The notes under the pieces are model-generated. The model did no database searches, was not told the DNA's origin, and saw nothing but the letters and a program-made list of their open reading frames with translations. The position numbers were made by a program, and so were the translations under genes. From Metaphire vulgaris (taxonomy: Eukaryota; Annelida; Clitellata; Crassiclitellata; Megascolecidae): a stretch of 64,000 bases of DNA. Below, piece after piece: positions 52,114 through 60,107 of the stretch; position 1 is the first letter of the stretch; each line of letters starts with the position of its first letter. Location: the NCBI GenBank assembly GCA_018105865.1, contig CM030872.1, positions 7,429,016 to 7,493,015 on the forward strand, in the 5' to 3' direction.

Positions 52114-53836
52114 ACTCTCGAAATTTTAATATCGACCCTGTGTGTACTCTGCCTGTGCCTCTGTCTCTGTTTCTGTTTCTGTCTGTATCTTTCTCTTCTG
52201 GATTTTCTGGAAACTTTAATATCCAACCTGGGTCTCTGTCTTTCTACCTTGGTCTCTCTCTGTTTCTGTATCTCTGTCTCTGTCTCTGTCTGTCTCTCTT
52301 TACTAATTCATCGCGAAATCCACCTAGGTCTCTGTCTTTCTACTTTGCCTCTGCTTTCGTCCCTGCCTCTGCATGTCTGTATGTCTGTCTGTCTGCCTCT
52401 GCATGTCTGTCTATCTGTCTATCTGTTTATCTGTCTGTGTGTCTATCTGTCTGTCTGTCTGTCTGCCTCTGCATGTCTGTCTATCTGTCTGTCTGTCTAT
52501 CTGTCTGTCTATCTGTCTGTCTGTATCTATCTGTCTGTATGTATGTATGTATGTATGTATGTATGTATGTCTGTTTCCTAGAATTTCGCCCACTTGAGGC
52601 AAATTGTCTTACAGTAACTCTGGTTGACTGTTTCAAGTACTGTCGTGACTTCCATATGAAATTTCTCTAATTGACAGAAATGTTTGCCCTGCGCCGCTTC
52701 AAGCAACCGAGGATCATTAATAATCGCAGATCCAGGAAGTTGGGGGACCTTTAAAACACTTTGGACGCTGGCATAAGCGCTTGAGTCGGCGGCGGCGACA
52801 TCTTTGACTTTAGATGAAAGTACCACGCAACAGCGCCGACGTCCACCAACACACACATTAACTACTTAAGCGTTAACCATATCAGAGAGTTAACCATCAG
52901 GGCCTGTTATAGCGTGCAGTGACACACACAAAATGTGCAGTGATAAATTGAAAATGTGCAGTGACAAAGTGCAATTTTCTCTGCTTTGTGTAGTGACAAA
53001 TTTTCCGGACGACCTTTTGTGCGTGTTTTTTTGCGCGGATGTCCACAATTTTTCTGAGTTTAGTGCGGTGATAAATTTTTTTAATACAGCCCCTGACTAC
53101 TATATTAGTTACTTACTTACTTTCATTAAATTTGAAGACGTACATGTAATCTTGATGGAGTTTAATTTGAAAATCATATCTTAAAAGCGCTATTGAACGG
53201 ACATAATAAACGTAAGTAGCCTAATAATAACGTGAAGTGGTTTAGGTCACTACTGTATGTTAGCCTGTGTGGAAACCACTATTAATTATTACTTACTCTC
53301 GCCATTTAATAGCCCGATTCCATTATATAACATTTGAAGTCATTTATTGTTTCAATTCTTACTGCCTTTCCGTCCAAACTGTTCCATTTGTCCACAACCT
53401 TTGCACCAGTGTTTACTCTAGGCCGTTTCCTGGGGGAATTGCCCTTCCCCGGACATTTCAAATTTCCTCGGAAATTTTGGCATACTACATGGACTAACAG
53501 CAGCCCCCTAGCAGAATTCCCCCGGCTTTCTCAATTTCCCCCCGAACTGTCAGTTTACCCGTCCCGGAGTCCAGGAGTCTAGAATAAACACTGCCTCGCA
53601 CTACAATTTTTTTTCTTTCTCGGTCCCACCGTGGTTGGACAAAATACCCGATACTCGACGATTTATTAGGCTTAAATTTGCCGGTATAGAAGCGAAGTCT
53701 GCGTTTTATTTGTAGACTATTTTTCGAAATTTACTACAAGTCAAATATCGTAGCAAAATAAAGATAAAACACTTGTAAAATCATACGTACGCAGTACACT
53801 GCATAGAGCGATTTGCTGTACGATCTTTCTTCCCAT
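40359..53836 (-). CDS. Seven-exon gene for a mucin-like, EGF-like single-pass membrane protein (span)
   Basis: Assembled on the - strand from seven exons (53836-53791, 50712-50653, 48650-48484, 47270-47200, 45161-44959, 43878-43656, 40533-40359). All introns are GT-AG and every junction agrees in phase. The product is about 314 residues: signal peptide (1 to about 30), Ser/Thr-rich stalk (about 37-110), a globular part with sequons NDS, NVS and NFT (116-182), ten cysteines between 194 and 275 with the last six in EGF-like spacing, a transmembrane helix (about 280-304) and a nine-residue basic tail. Stalk plus EGF plus one helix resembles cell-surface mucins (MUC3/12/13 type), but I recognise no orthologue. 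It should sit in the plasma membrane facing outward. Weak points: the exon 5 donor is non-consensus, and the stop overlaps a possible donor (GAG|GTAGCG), so a longer tail is possible. Confidence 0.72.
40541..40576. repeat. AAT microsatellite beside an exon acceptor
   Basis: The (AAT)n tract ends 8 bp before exon 7 of the - strand gene; its complement is part of the acceptor region. Imperfect ACT/CCA triplet repeats continue to about 40905. Confidence 0.9.
40921..40976. repeat. AAT microsatellite at a transposon edge
   Basis: About 55 bp of AAT whose last TAA is duplicated at the far side of the CACTA-like element (42972-42974). Confidence 0.95.
40977..42971 (+). mobile_element. CACTA-like DNA transposon, about 2 kb, decayed
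   Basis: Ends CACTACGTAACA and TGTTACATAGTG are inverted; both continue inward to a shared TTTTTGTT/TTCCTGG block (about 30 bp of TIR). The flanks are TAA on both sides, a 3-bp duplication as expected of CACTA/EnSpm elements. It split an (AAT)n-TGAACTAATTGTGGTGACAT repeat whose uninterrupted form is at 10160-10200. It contains the decayed ORF at 41590-42751. Confidence 0.8.
41590..42751 (+). pseudogene. Decayed transposon protein of an uncharacterised repetitive family
   Basis: Pieces in shifting frames: LNDLIIDLSLTKCNAELLMS, RLKDWNLLDE, LCFCSNVTGLFEAIAIIFN, then LKYDNYG with a stop, NSIKWEPLIDHRKML, DKESAAFKYLLELFPQLSEA, IFVGPQIKKI, then FVAVLYGFLGNYKAENYERL, MSLKVHILHAHLDKFKENLG and ERFHRDMLDLERRYQGWY. 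From memory these match a multi-copy 'uncharacterised protein' family found in many invertebrate genomes. Stops and frameshifts (for example at 42404 and near 42050) make it non-functional. Lying between CACTA-like TIRs, it is probably the element's transposase or accessory protein. Confidence 0.75.
43422..43617. mobile_element. hAT-like MITE, CAGTGGCGGCTC family
   Basis: Ends CAGTGGCGGCTCCACCGG and CCTAGAGCCGCCACTG, flanked by perfect 8-bp AATATAAT repeats. It sits 38 bp downstream (in the gene's sense) of exon 6 of the - strand membrane protein gene. Confidence 0.94.
43656..43878 (-). CDS. Membrane protein gene exon 6: cysteine-rich EGF-like region
   Basis: Acceptor CCGTTCTAG, donor TGCAA|GTGAGC (consensus), phase 1 to 2. 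It encodes SEQFAAQSWLCSGSICPNNG, TRCQLNDTANILTCVDKCQA and LQGTCALDAVSGNPYC. Eight cysteines plus sequons NGT and NDT mark it as extracellular. With exon 7 the spacing C-x8-C-x14-C-x10-C-x-C-x16-C is EGF-like, the CNC step being typical. Confidence 0.85.
44027..44350. repeat. ACT then ATT microsatellites
   Basis: About 90 bp of ACT followed by about 200 bp of interrupted ATT and a short ATC tract. Confidence 0.95.
44769..44950. repeat. TAG microsatellite next to an exon
   Basis: About 180 bp of TAG, ending about 10 bp from the predicted donor of exon 5 of the - strand gene. Confidence 0.95.
44959..45161 (-). CDS. Membrane protein gene exon 5: N-glycosylated globular segment
   Basis: Acceptor TTGACCTTCAG. 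It encodes TLLTYRYDVIYDKTLLNEAF, MFTNDSAFIKQVRNVSDVIS and AWGRNFTAQFTVDAARTRNR. The donor used here, CAC|GTAGGT at 44958, is the one giving the right phase (1) for exon 6. A better-looking site (ACG|GTAGAC, ending at 45008) would break phase, so the 3' boundary is uncertain. Its place between a mucin-like stalk and an EGF-like unit is where SEA domains sit in mucins, but I see no clear SEA motif. Confidence 0.7.
46383..46437. repeat. TCTG microsatellite
   Basis: About 13 perfect TCTG units. Confidence 0.97.
46794..46820 (-). promoter_or_regulatory. Possible TATA-type core promoter with AP-1 site
   Basis: On the - strand TGACTCAT (AP-1-type) is followed about 10 bp later by TTTATAAAAGCCCC. 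It lies in the intron between exons 4 and 5 of the membrane protein gene. About 60 bp downstream a short frame starts MDCTCSESC and stops after 16 codons. It could be an internal promoter or chance. Confidence 0.3.
46880..47152. repeat. GAT-rich microsatellite, 38 bp from an exon donor
   Basis: Imperfect GAT/GAC repeats of about 270 bp, giving poly-Asp, poly-Met and poly-His pseudo-ORFs. Confidence 0.95.
47200..47270 (-). CDS. Membrane protein gene exon 4: Thr-rich stalk
   Basis: Acceptor GTGCTTTCAG, donor ACAGG|GTAAGT (consensus), phase 0 to 2. It encodes LSVTFVPTIGYLSTTKPTIT then ENTG. It connects exon 3 (ends phase 0) with exon 5 (needs phase 2); nothing else on this strand between them fits. 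Confidence 0.75.
47475..47848. mobile_element. hAT-like MITE, CAGTGCTTCCAAAC type
   Basis: Ends CAGTGCTTCCAAACTTTT and CACAGGTTGGAAGCACTG, with GGCACA blocks near each end. The flanking 8-mers GTATAATT and ATATAATG match at six positions. Confidence 0.8.
48120..48305. repeat. GGA and GAT microsatellites
   Basis: Short GGA tract at about 48148-48172 and GAT tract at about 48260-48305. Confidence 0.85.
48484..48650 (-). CDS. Membrane protein gene exon 3: Ser/Thr-rich mucin-like stalk
   Basis: Acceptor ACCTTCCTCAG, donor TTTATG|GTAACG, phase 1 to 0. It encodes KTASQTTSSASPIATSSLVT, SPSVTSSSVTSSPSLLVTNQ and SPSVTNNISEELYFM. More than half the residues are Ser or Thr, as in heavily O-glycosylated stalks. 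The DNA repeats GTGACGTCA-type units (about 12-15 bp), so the stalk grew by small tandem duplications. Sequons NQS and NIS are present. Confidence 0.85.
48800..49160. mobile_element. hAT-like repeat, inverted copy
   Basis: Reverse-complement relative of 37135 and 50975 (shared GACTTTGTACAACCAGACTA, AACTCGATTTTGCACTATGA). It ends CTTGGAGCCGCCACTG. The left boundary is not defined. Confidence 0.7.
49528..49746. mobile_element. hAT-like MITE, CATGGGCGCCC family
   Basis: Second copy of the element at 23339: starts CATGGGCGCCCGCACATT, carries GGGCAAGAGGGGGCATTTGC and ends TGTGGGGAACCATG. Confidence 0.75.
50226..50440. repeat. GA, AAAG/AAGG and CAGA microsatellites
   Basis: (GA)n, then GAAA/GAAG tetranucleotides, then a CAGA tract. 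About 215 bp, and 210 bp from exon 2 of the - strand gene. Confidence 0.95.
50653..50712 (-). CDS. Membrane protein gene exon 2: rest of signal peptide
   Basis: Acceptor TTTCTTTACAG, donor CCTAG|GTGAGA (consensus), 60 bp, phase 1 to 1. It encodes QVLLLISFGQQVSSQDKPSL. Joined to exon 1 this completes a hydrophobic core of about 15 residues with a plausible cleavage site near QVSSQ. Confidence 0.8.
50975..51710. mobile_element. hAT-like repeat hosting another hAT-like MITE
   Basis: Runs from GGTTCCAAGAACTCTTGGTG to CAACGTGGAGCCGCCATGG, a relative of 37135. The 354-bp element at 51267 interrupts it. Confidence 0.78.
51267..51620. mobile_element. hAT-like MITE, CAGCGGTTCTCAAAC type, nested
   Basis: Ends CAGCGGTTCTCAAACTTT and AGGTTCAGAACCGCTG, with perfect 8-bp GTTTAGAC repeats. 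The paralogue near 37470 shows the uninterrupted site GTTTAGACGATC. These ends are the Charlie-type hAT signature. Confidence 0.95.
51717..52115 (+). mobile_element. Non-LTR retrotransposon C-terminal fragment with GAT tail
   Basis: The frame KIMKISDEEVKSRIEIDSDV, then RKLRAFGHISRMKEKRILKV, then RPLGRPGRRWFDDIREWTGL and HAALDRENWKRIVR is the classic end of RTE/Nimb/CR1-like LINE polymerases (RxLxxFGHxxRM ... GRPxxRWxDDIR). It ends in a stop and (GAT)n. It is the best-preserved LINE end in the window, with about 110 codons open apart from a G-run near 51897. Confidence 0.85.
52375..52570. repeat. CTGT/CTAT/GTAT microsatellite
   Basis: About 195 bp of tetranucleotide repeats with interspersed CTCTGCATG units. 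Confidence 0.95.
52680..52840 (-). other. Open, CpG-containing stretch of unclear coding status
   Basis: On the - strand the frame SKVKDVAAADSSAYASVQSV then LKVPQLPGSAIINDP is open and codon-like, but no good donor follows, and it lies in the long first intron of the membrane protein gene. It could be an unrecognised or alternative exon. Confidence 0.25.
53407..53593. mobile_element. hAT-like MITE, CAGTGTTT family
   Basis: Ends CAGTGTTTACTCTAGGCC and GTCTAGAATAAACACTG. Flanks CTTTGCAC and CCTCGCAC (6 of 8). Confidence 0.82.
53791..53836 (-). CDS. Membrane protein gene exon 1: start codon and signal peptide
   Basis: ATG at 53836 in a good context (GAGAAATGG), 15 codons (MGRKIVQQIALCSVL) and one base, then donor CTGC|GTACGT. 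Joined to exon 2 the split codon is CAG. MGRK supplies a basic n-region and IALCSVLQVLLLISFG the hydrophobic core. The start rests on this fit; the donor is moderate. Confidence 0.65.
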
Positions 53837-54309
53837 TTCTCTTTCAGATGCAAAGAACTGCAGATATATTTGTTACCAGCAACTGCTGTAGCACTTAATT
53901 ACTGCTATGAATCAACCTGACTTAAAGGTAAACTCAATCTTTAAATTAAGTCCGGTTTCTGTATAGCGAGTTAATAAGATCGACAGAGTCGCTTGCGACA
54001 ATGCTAAAAATCCTACGCTATTGTCCGAAGCGTAAAATACCAAACAAAAGGTTTCCTACACGCCCCTACCTACCTATCGGTACTGAACAATTCTAGCCTA
54101 CCGGGTCGTTGGCATACCGACACGGTAATTTCGCCTCAGCGGATGATGGCAATGTTACCTGTCTGAACCTGTCCAAGTCTCTAGTAGGTGGAATAATTTA
54201 TGAGGTAAAAGAAGGTCGAATAAAACGTTGATTTGCATATCACCTGGTTCTGATTTGCTAGTTTCAGTTCACGTGCTAAGGCAGTTTCGTCTGTTTCAGG
54301 CATCAGGCA

Positions 54310-54505
54310 CGTTTAAAGAGGGGTTTTAAAAGATTAAAACCCCATCTTTTTGACCTGGCCTATCCACCATAGACTGCCACCCGTTTGCCTGGCCGGATAC
54401 CCTGGATTTTACCTGGATCTTTAATTATTTGGATTTGGTGTGCCATCGGTTGATGCTCCTGTGCATTATGAAGTGGCGCTATAGAAGTTTAAGATTAGAT
54501 TAGAT
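54310..54505 (+). mobile_element. Retroposon 3' end with AGATT tail
   Basis: Segment ending AAGTGGCGCTATAGAAGTTT followed by (TTAGA)n, the same tail design as at 5699 and 14464 (GCGCTATAGAA plus microsatellite). Confidence 0.6.
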
Positions 54506-54579
54506 TGGATTCTCTTCTTCTTTCCACTTTCTCTTTCGATCACTTCAATTTCGTTTAATCCTGTAGTTAAATTACTTTT

Positions 54580-54867
54580 TCAGAGGGGCCTGATGATGAC
54601 GACGACAAGGAAGAAGAAGGTCATCCTCTCGTCACGAGCACCACAGGGGCCCGGGGAATGTCAGCGGGCCCGGGCCGATCATGTTAAGTAATCAGGTAAT
54701 CTCCTTTTCTAAAACGGAGCGAGAAGCAAAAAAGGTCATAGATTTTTTCACAGAGTCAGGGCCCGTGACTATTTTTTCCACAGGGGGCCCGCAAATCCTC
54801 TCGGCGGCCCTGTACGCTATAACCGAGTATACGCCATAAACGAGTCCGTTATAGCGAAGTTCTACTG
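54580..54867. mobile_element. hAT-like remnant joined to a truncated Tigger-like MITE
   Basis: CAGAGGGGCCTGATGATGAC to CTCGGCGGCCCTG resembles 30119. It is followed directly by the right-hand third of family B (about 54813-54867, ending CGAAGTTCTACTG, TA). Confidence 0.65.
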
Positions 54868-55219
54868 TAATTGATTACCCTTTCGAGTATAGCTGAGTAC
54901 TTGACTTGGTCATACTTCCGAGTACAGCGAAGCGAACTCTTGTCGAGGTCTTAGAAGCACTCGAACGAATAAATCTTAATTAATTTTAATTCGCATCTGA
55001 AATAAATCGCCGTCGTTGTTTGGGGAAATGCAATTTCTGTAAAGAGCAAAACGATTACTAAACTGTGATTAGTAGTTTCTGTCACGTTCGAAGGAGGGCG
55101 ATTGAGTGCAACAAGTGCCAAGTCTGATACTTCGTTCCGCATTATACCTAGGTGCATTTTGTAATGGCGCTAGATAAATTATTTTGACCGGAAGAATAAA
55201 ATGCCTGTCTTTCAATCTA

Positions 55220-55402
55220 CAGTAGAACTTCGTTATAACATACTTAGCGAGTCTGTAAATTTAGTACGTTATATCCGAGGTACGCTATATCCAATTATCC
55301 AATACCATCCAATACGGTCGCGCATCACATGGGACCGTACATTGCGGTACGTTATAACCGAGTATGCGCTATAGCTGAGTCCGTTATAATGAAGTTCTAC
55401 TG
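55220..55402. mobile_element. Tigger/pogo-like MITE, family B
   Basis: TA-flanked intact copy, ends CAGTAGAACTTCGTTATAAC and AATGAAGTTCTACTG. Confidence 0.93.
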
Positions 55403-55519
55403 TAGGTGCGATTGATTTTAGATTGCTTTAAAATGTGCGTTTATCTTAATTTTGCCGTTGATATTATATCTATTAATATTATCAACACACTCAATGAAGA
55501 AACAGTTAGGACTGCGCTA

Positions 55520-55686
55520 ACAACGACGACGACAACAACAACGACGACGATTACGATGATGCTGTTGATGATGATGATGTTGTTGAAGATGATGATGATG
55601 ATGACGACGATTACGATGACGATGGGGATGGTGATGATGATGATGGTGGTTGTGATGATGATGATTATGATGTTGATGATGACGAC

Positions 55687-55742
<56 letters not shown>
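55520..55742. repeat. ACG/GAT microsatellite
   Basis: About 220 bp of interrupted GAT with ACG triplets at the left. Confidence 0.95.
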
Positions 55743-55744
<2 letters not shown>

Positions 55745-55771
55745 TATTTTGAGCCTTTGCCGTTACGCAGA

Positions 55772-55803
55772 CCAAACCAATGTCCACTTCGCTTCTGTGG
55801 ACA
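55772..55803 (+). other. Possible small exon (weak)
   Basis: Acceptor-like CCGTTACGCAG followed 32 bp later by a consensus donor GGACAG|GTGAGT. The frame would be TKPMSTSLLWT. No partner exon was found. Confidence 0.2.
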
Positions 55804-56145
55804 GGTGAGTATCCTAGAGAGATCTAATCTCCAGGTGCGAAACCAGGTAAGCTGCTTATCTCCTGAGTGAGACATCAAGGCGTGAGAGACAATGATGTAG
55901 TTGGTCGATGTATGTAGGCCTATAAGTACTGCATGTATGCATTCGAAACAACTTCTAAAGCGCCCACTGTTTTTAAAATAATATATGCAATTTTTAATGT
56001 TCTTACAAATTAAATTTAATAAATTTCTTAGTATTACGTATTTGCTTACTTACTTAACTGTATGGTCCAGGTACTCAACTGCACCATAAACTATGACGTC
56101 ATTTTCCTTTTCCTCTACTTTTTTTAGAGAGGGGATACCGTCACC

Positions 56146-56362
56146 CAGTGGCGTAGCGAAGGGGGGCAGTGGGGGCGAACCGCCCTGGGGCAGCACTTGC
56201 TCTAGGGGCGGCATTTTCGAGATTTTCGACTTTTATACGGTTTTTTTTGCTTGTCGGGAAATTTCTGTCGGGAAGTTGATAAGTTTTTTTGCCTGTCATG
56301 AAAATTTCGGAGGCGGCACTTTTTTCTCGCCCCGGGCGGCACTTTGCCTCGCTACGCCACTG
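56146..56362. mobile_element. hAT-like MITE, CAGTGGCGTAGC family
   Basis: Ends CAGTGGCGTAGCGAAGGGG and CCTCGCTACGCCACTG, flanked by perfect 8-bp CCGTCACC repeats. Confidence 0.94.
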
Positions 56363-56627
56363 CCGTCACCCCCACTATATTTTCTATCATCCCCACTCTC
56401 AACCCCCACCCTTTTTAAGGACTACAACCCTGAGGAGGGGTAATAACCCGCGCTTGCATTCCAGTAGACATGGATATCTGTTTACCAAAGCAAGTCTAAC
56501 CATGTCTTTCAATGGTATTTAGACAATGCTTCCACGTACTTCCATAGACTGTCTCTGTTAGTTGTTATTCGGATGCCTGTCTGCATGATAGAAGTCCGTT
56601 CCAATTTCTGCATAGCCTACGTGTGTA

Positions 56628-56806
56628 CAGTAGAACTTCGTTATAACGTACTTATAGTGGGTCTGTAAAATTTTGTGCGTTATATCCGAGGAACGTTATA
56701 TCCAATGCCATCGAATGCGGTAGCGCATAACACGTGGCGTACATTGCGTTATACGTTATAAACGAGAATACGCTATAGTCGAGTCCGTTATAACGAAGTT
56801 CTACTG
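56628..56806. mobile_element. Tigger/pogo-like MITE, family B
   Basis: TA-flanked intact copy, ends CAGTAGAACTTCGTTATAAC and ATAACGAAGTTCTACTG. Confidence 0.93.
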
Positions 56807-56908
56807 TAATCTGTTTGCATATGCCTCATTCTGTCATGTTCTGTCTCTTCCATTTTCATTGATGAATGCTGTGAAAATCATTTTAAAATGAAAGGAACGA
56901 CAACACTG

Positions 56909-57287
56909 TCTGTCTGTCTGTCGGTCTCTCTGTCTGTCTGTCGGTCTCTCTGTCTGTCTGTCGGTCGGTCTGTCTGCCTGTCTGTCTGTCTGTCTGCTTT
57001 CCTGCTTGCCTGCTTACCTGCCTGTCTGCCTGTCTGTCCGTCGGTCTGTCGGTCTGTCTGCCTGTCTGCCTGCTTGTCTGCTTACCTGCCTATCTGTCTG
57101 TCTGTCGGTCGGTCTGTCTGCCTGTCTGTCTGTCTGTCTGCTTTCCTGCTTGCCTGCTTACCTGCCTGTCTGCCTGTCTGTCCGTCGGTCTGTCTGTCTG
57201 TCTGCCTGTCTGCCTGCTTGTCTGCTTACCTGCCTATCTGTCTGTCTGTCGGTCGGTCTGTCTGTCTGTCTGCCTGCCTGTCTGTCC

Positions 57288-57319
<32 letters not shown>

Positions 57320-57344
57320 GCCTGTCTGTCTGTCTGTCTGTCTG
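56909..57344. repeat. CTGT-type tetranucleotide satellite with higher-order structure
   Basis: About 436 bp of CTGT/CGGT/CTGC units. The variant block GCTTTCCTGCTTGCCTGCTT occurs at 56996 and again at 57140, a 144-bp (36-unit) higher-order period, so a large block was duplicated. Confidence 0.93.
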
Positions 57345-57359
57345 AAAAGAAGCTGACAA

Positions 57360-57530
57360 TCCAGAATGCGAGCGATTTTTGACACCGCTTCGCTTTGTTT
57401 TTCAACGGGTCTGAGGAGATGATTTCAACGCGGTTAATTTTGCGGACATTCGACAGAAACCTCCGTCGAACGGCGGCGACATCACAGCCAGAGACGCGCA
57501 AATTGAAGATGCAGCGGCGGTCTTAAGCAC
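57360..57530 (-). other. CpG-containing open stretch, coding status unclear
   Basis: On the - strand the frame RCIFNLRVSGCDVAAVRRRF, LSNVRKINRVEII is open between two microsatellites. A GATGTCGCCGCC block is shared with 52790-52800. No convincing splice sites were found. Confidence 0.2.
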
Positions 57531-57582
57531 CTCCCGGAACTCTACCCACGTCGGCTAGAAACTGCGCTGGGCGGTCAAAGAG

Positions 57583-58000
57583 AAAGAGAGACAGACAGAC
57601 AGACAAACATACATGCATACAGACAGAGGGAGACAGAGCGAGAGAAAGAGAATTACAGACATACATACATACAGACAGACAGGGGTGAGAGAGAGAAATA
57701 GAGAGATACAGACATGCAGACAGACAGACAGATAGACATACAGACAGAGACAGAGCGGAAGAGAGAGACATACCGACAGACAGAGGAGGACATAGCGATG
57801 GAGAGAGGGGAGGAGAGAGGCAGACATAGAGTGACAGAGAGAGAGAGAGAGAGAGTGACAGAGAGAGAGCAGAGAAAGAGAGACAGAGACAGAGGGAAAG
57901 GAAAGAGAGAGAGCGAGAGAGAGAGAGTGAGTGAGAGAGAGTGACAAGTAGACAGAGAGAGACAGACAGAGACAGAGACAGAGACAGAGAGAGAAAGATA
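57583..58000. repeat. CAGA/GA microsatellite
   Basis: About 420 bp of imperfect CAGA, CATA and GA repeats. Confidence 0.93.
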
Positions 58001-58029
58001 GATGCCCAGTTCGCCGAAAAAGTTTGAGT

Positions 58030-58240
58030 GTCAAAATGTAGTTAGTGGTGATGACCTATTTTTCCATGCTTTTTTCCATTGTAATAAGTAGTATTCCATG
58101 AAATTTCCTATTTTTTGATTATTTGTGAAAAGTGAAATTGCTGACGTCAACTTCTCTTGACCACCCTTCCCCTGTCAACAACTGTCAAACTTTTTCAAAC
58201 CCCCACCCCTAAATTGTTGACGTAATTAATGGACAGCCCC
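58030..58240. mobile_element. Harbinger-like MITE, truncated (right half)
   Basis: Matches the right half of 36391-36786 (TGGTGATGACC, ATTCCATGAAATTTCCTATT, GACGTCAACTTCTCTTGACC) and ends TAATTAATGGACAGCCCC. Confidence 0.8.
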
Positions 58241-58389
58241 TTGTCGCCTAAAACTGCTCTGAAAAGACCGCACAGGAGATGCGACAGAATTCAATCGATG
58301 AACGCCATTTTTAAAAGGCAAATAATATTCTTAAAAGGTCATACGTAGTTATAATTGCTTTTAATTCTATGCTATCGCCTTATCGGTCC

Positions 58390-58576
58390 CGCAGGGAAGG
58401 AGAGACTGACAAAGCCGGGGAGAAACTGACAAAGCCCGGGGGGTGGGAAGTCTGCCAAGGGGCGGCTACTGTTGGCTCATGTAGTATGCCAAAATTTACG
58501 GGAGGAGGAATTTGAAATGTCCGGGGAGAAATGGCAATTTTCCCCCCTGAAACGGCCTAGATTAAACCCTGAGCAA
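58390..58576. mobile_element. hAT-like MITE, CAGTGTTT family, 5' end lost
   Basis: GACTGACAAAGCCGGGG blocks and the end CGGCCTAGATTAAACCCTG match the family at 9059. The other terminus is unrecognisable. Confidence 0.7.
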
Positions 58577-58743
58577 GCCAGACAGATCTCGTGCGCCTGG
58601 TCTCAGTGTAAGTGGCCTGATATACGCATCGATAATTATAATGCGCTCTTTCAGTTCGACCGATGTCTGTCTTAAAAAGTATACCCTACAAGGAGAAGTA
58701 AGTAAATTGAATGAGGCCGACGGAACAAAAGTAATTGTCAGGC

Positions 58744-58748
<5 letters not shown>

Positions 58749-58829
<81 letters not shown>

Positions 58830-59115
58830 GAGAGAGAGATGAGAGAAACAGAGATACAGAGAGACAGACGGAGATAGACAGAGACAGACAGACAGAGAAT
58901 GACAGAGAGAGAGAGAGAGACCAACAGACAGACAGAAAGGAATGAGAAGAGACAGACAGAGACAAAGACGGAAAGTGAGAGAAAGACAGACAGACAGAAC
59001 GAGAGAGACAGAGACATTCACAAATAAAGAGAGACAGAGAGCAGACAGACAGACAGACAGACAGAATGAGAGTGTGTATGAGAAAGGGAGAACGAGAGAG
59101 AGAGAGAGAGAGGGG
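58749..59115. repeat. GA/CAGA microsatellite
   Basis: About 365 bp of GA and CAGA repeats, source of many Ser/Leu/Val and Arg/Gln pseudo-ORFs on both strands. Confidence 0.95.
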
Positions 59116-59346
59116 GGGGAGCGAAGAGAGAAGGAAAGAGAGAAGAAAGGGAAAGTAATTTCGTCGTCAGATGAGGCTAATCTCTCAGCCTGATGAGGCT
59201 GTCGTTCAAATGCTCCATCTTGTTCCGTCACTAAACGACCATTGAGTTTATCCTTGCGAATAACAGCATCGCATCGGTTACTCGATCCGATCTGCGTTTG
59301 CCGTTTTACGCGCCCCCATTCGATCGTTCTTCCATCTTGTCACTGT

Positions 59347-60002
59347 CAGTGGCGTAGCCAAGGGGGCGTTGGGGTTAAACCCCCCCCTTGGGGTCGTCCA
59401 TAAATTACGTAACGCGGTTAGGGGTCCGGCCATTTGCTACGAAGTGTGACGACGGCAGGGGAGGGGTTCCGTAAATGTGACCTAACGCCAAACAATTTCA
59501 GTGATGACCTTTGACCTTTTTTTGCTTGTCAGGGATTTTGGAGAGGAAAAAATACAAGGATGACCTTTTTTGCTTGTCAAGACTTTTTGGAAGACGAAAA
59601 TGGGGGATCGGTCCGTTGTTACGTCATATTTATGGGGTCTGACGTTTTGTTACGTTGCGTTACATAGGGGGGTCAAAAAATGCCAAAATCGCGTTACGTA
59701 ATTTATGGACGACCCCTTGGCTGCCGACGAAAAAGATTTTTTAATGTGTTTCCATACATTTTTCATCTTCGGACGCGGTTTTGGGGTCAAAACCCTCTTG
59801 ACTGGCTGCCGACCCAAAGTTCCAAGTGCTATAGAATGCATAGGTGTAAGGTGACGAACTTTTTTTGCTTGTCAGCATCTGCTAAGAAAAAATACAGGAA
59901 GGAAAGATGAGGATGACCTTTTTCATGCTTGTCAAGATTTTTCGAGGTTGGCTACGATCAAAACCAACCCCCCCCGTTCCGGAAATCCTGGCTACGCCAC
60001 TG
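59347..60002. mobile_element. hAT-like element (CAGTGGCGTAGC family) hosting a second element
   Basis: Ends CAGTGGCGTAGCCAAGGGG and CCTGGCTACGCCACTG, flanked by perfect 8-bp GTCACTGT repeats. Contains the 326-bp element at 59391. Confidence 0.95.
59391..59716. mobile_element. Nested TIR element (GGGTCGTCCATAAATTACGT)
   Basis: Ends GGGTCGTCCATAAATTACGT and ACGTAATTTATGGACGACCC are near-perfect inverses. A truncated relative lies at about 35980-36100 (ending TCATTTATGGACGACCCC). TIR style resembles the Harbinger-like element at 731, but the target duplication is unclear because of flanking C/G runs. Confidence 0.8.
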
Positions 60003-60107
60003 GTCACTGTAGATCTCCTCTACGACGGCGTGAAGTGATCTCCAGGGATCGAATTGCAATCAGTTTAAACATCGGATCGTCTGCAATGAATCGGTTCGCT
60101 GTATAAG

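Noticed and set aside
54590..54660. Acidic frame PDDDDDKEEEGHPL after a TTTTTCAG acceptor
   Set aside because: It coincides with a hAT-like remnant related to 30119 and has no matching donor or neighbours.
58562..59231. Long open frames of Ser/Leu/Val or Arg/Gln
   Set aside because: Direct translations of GA and CAGA microsatellites in several frames, with no exon structure.
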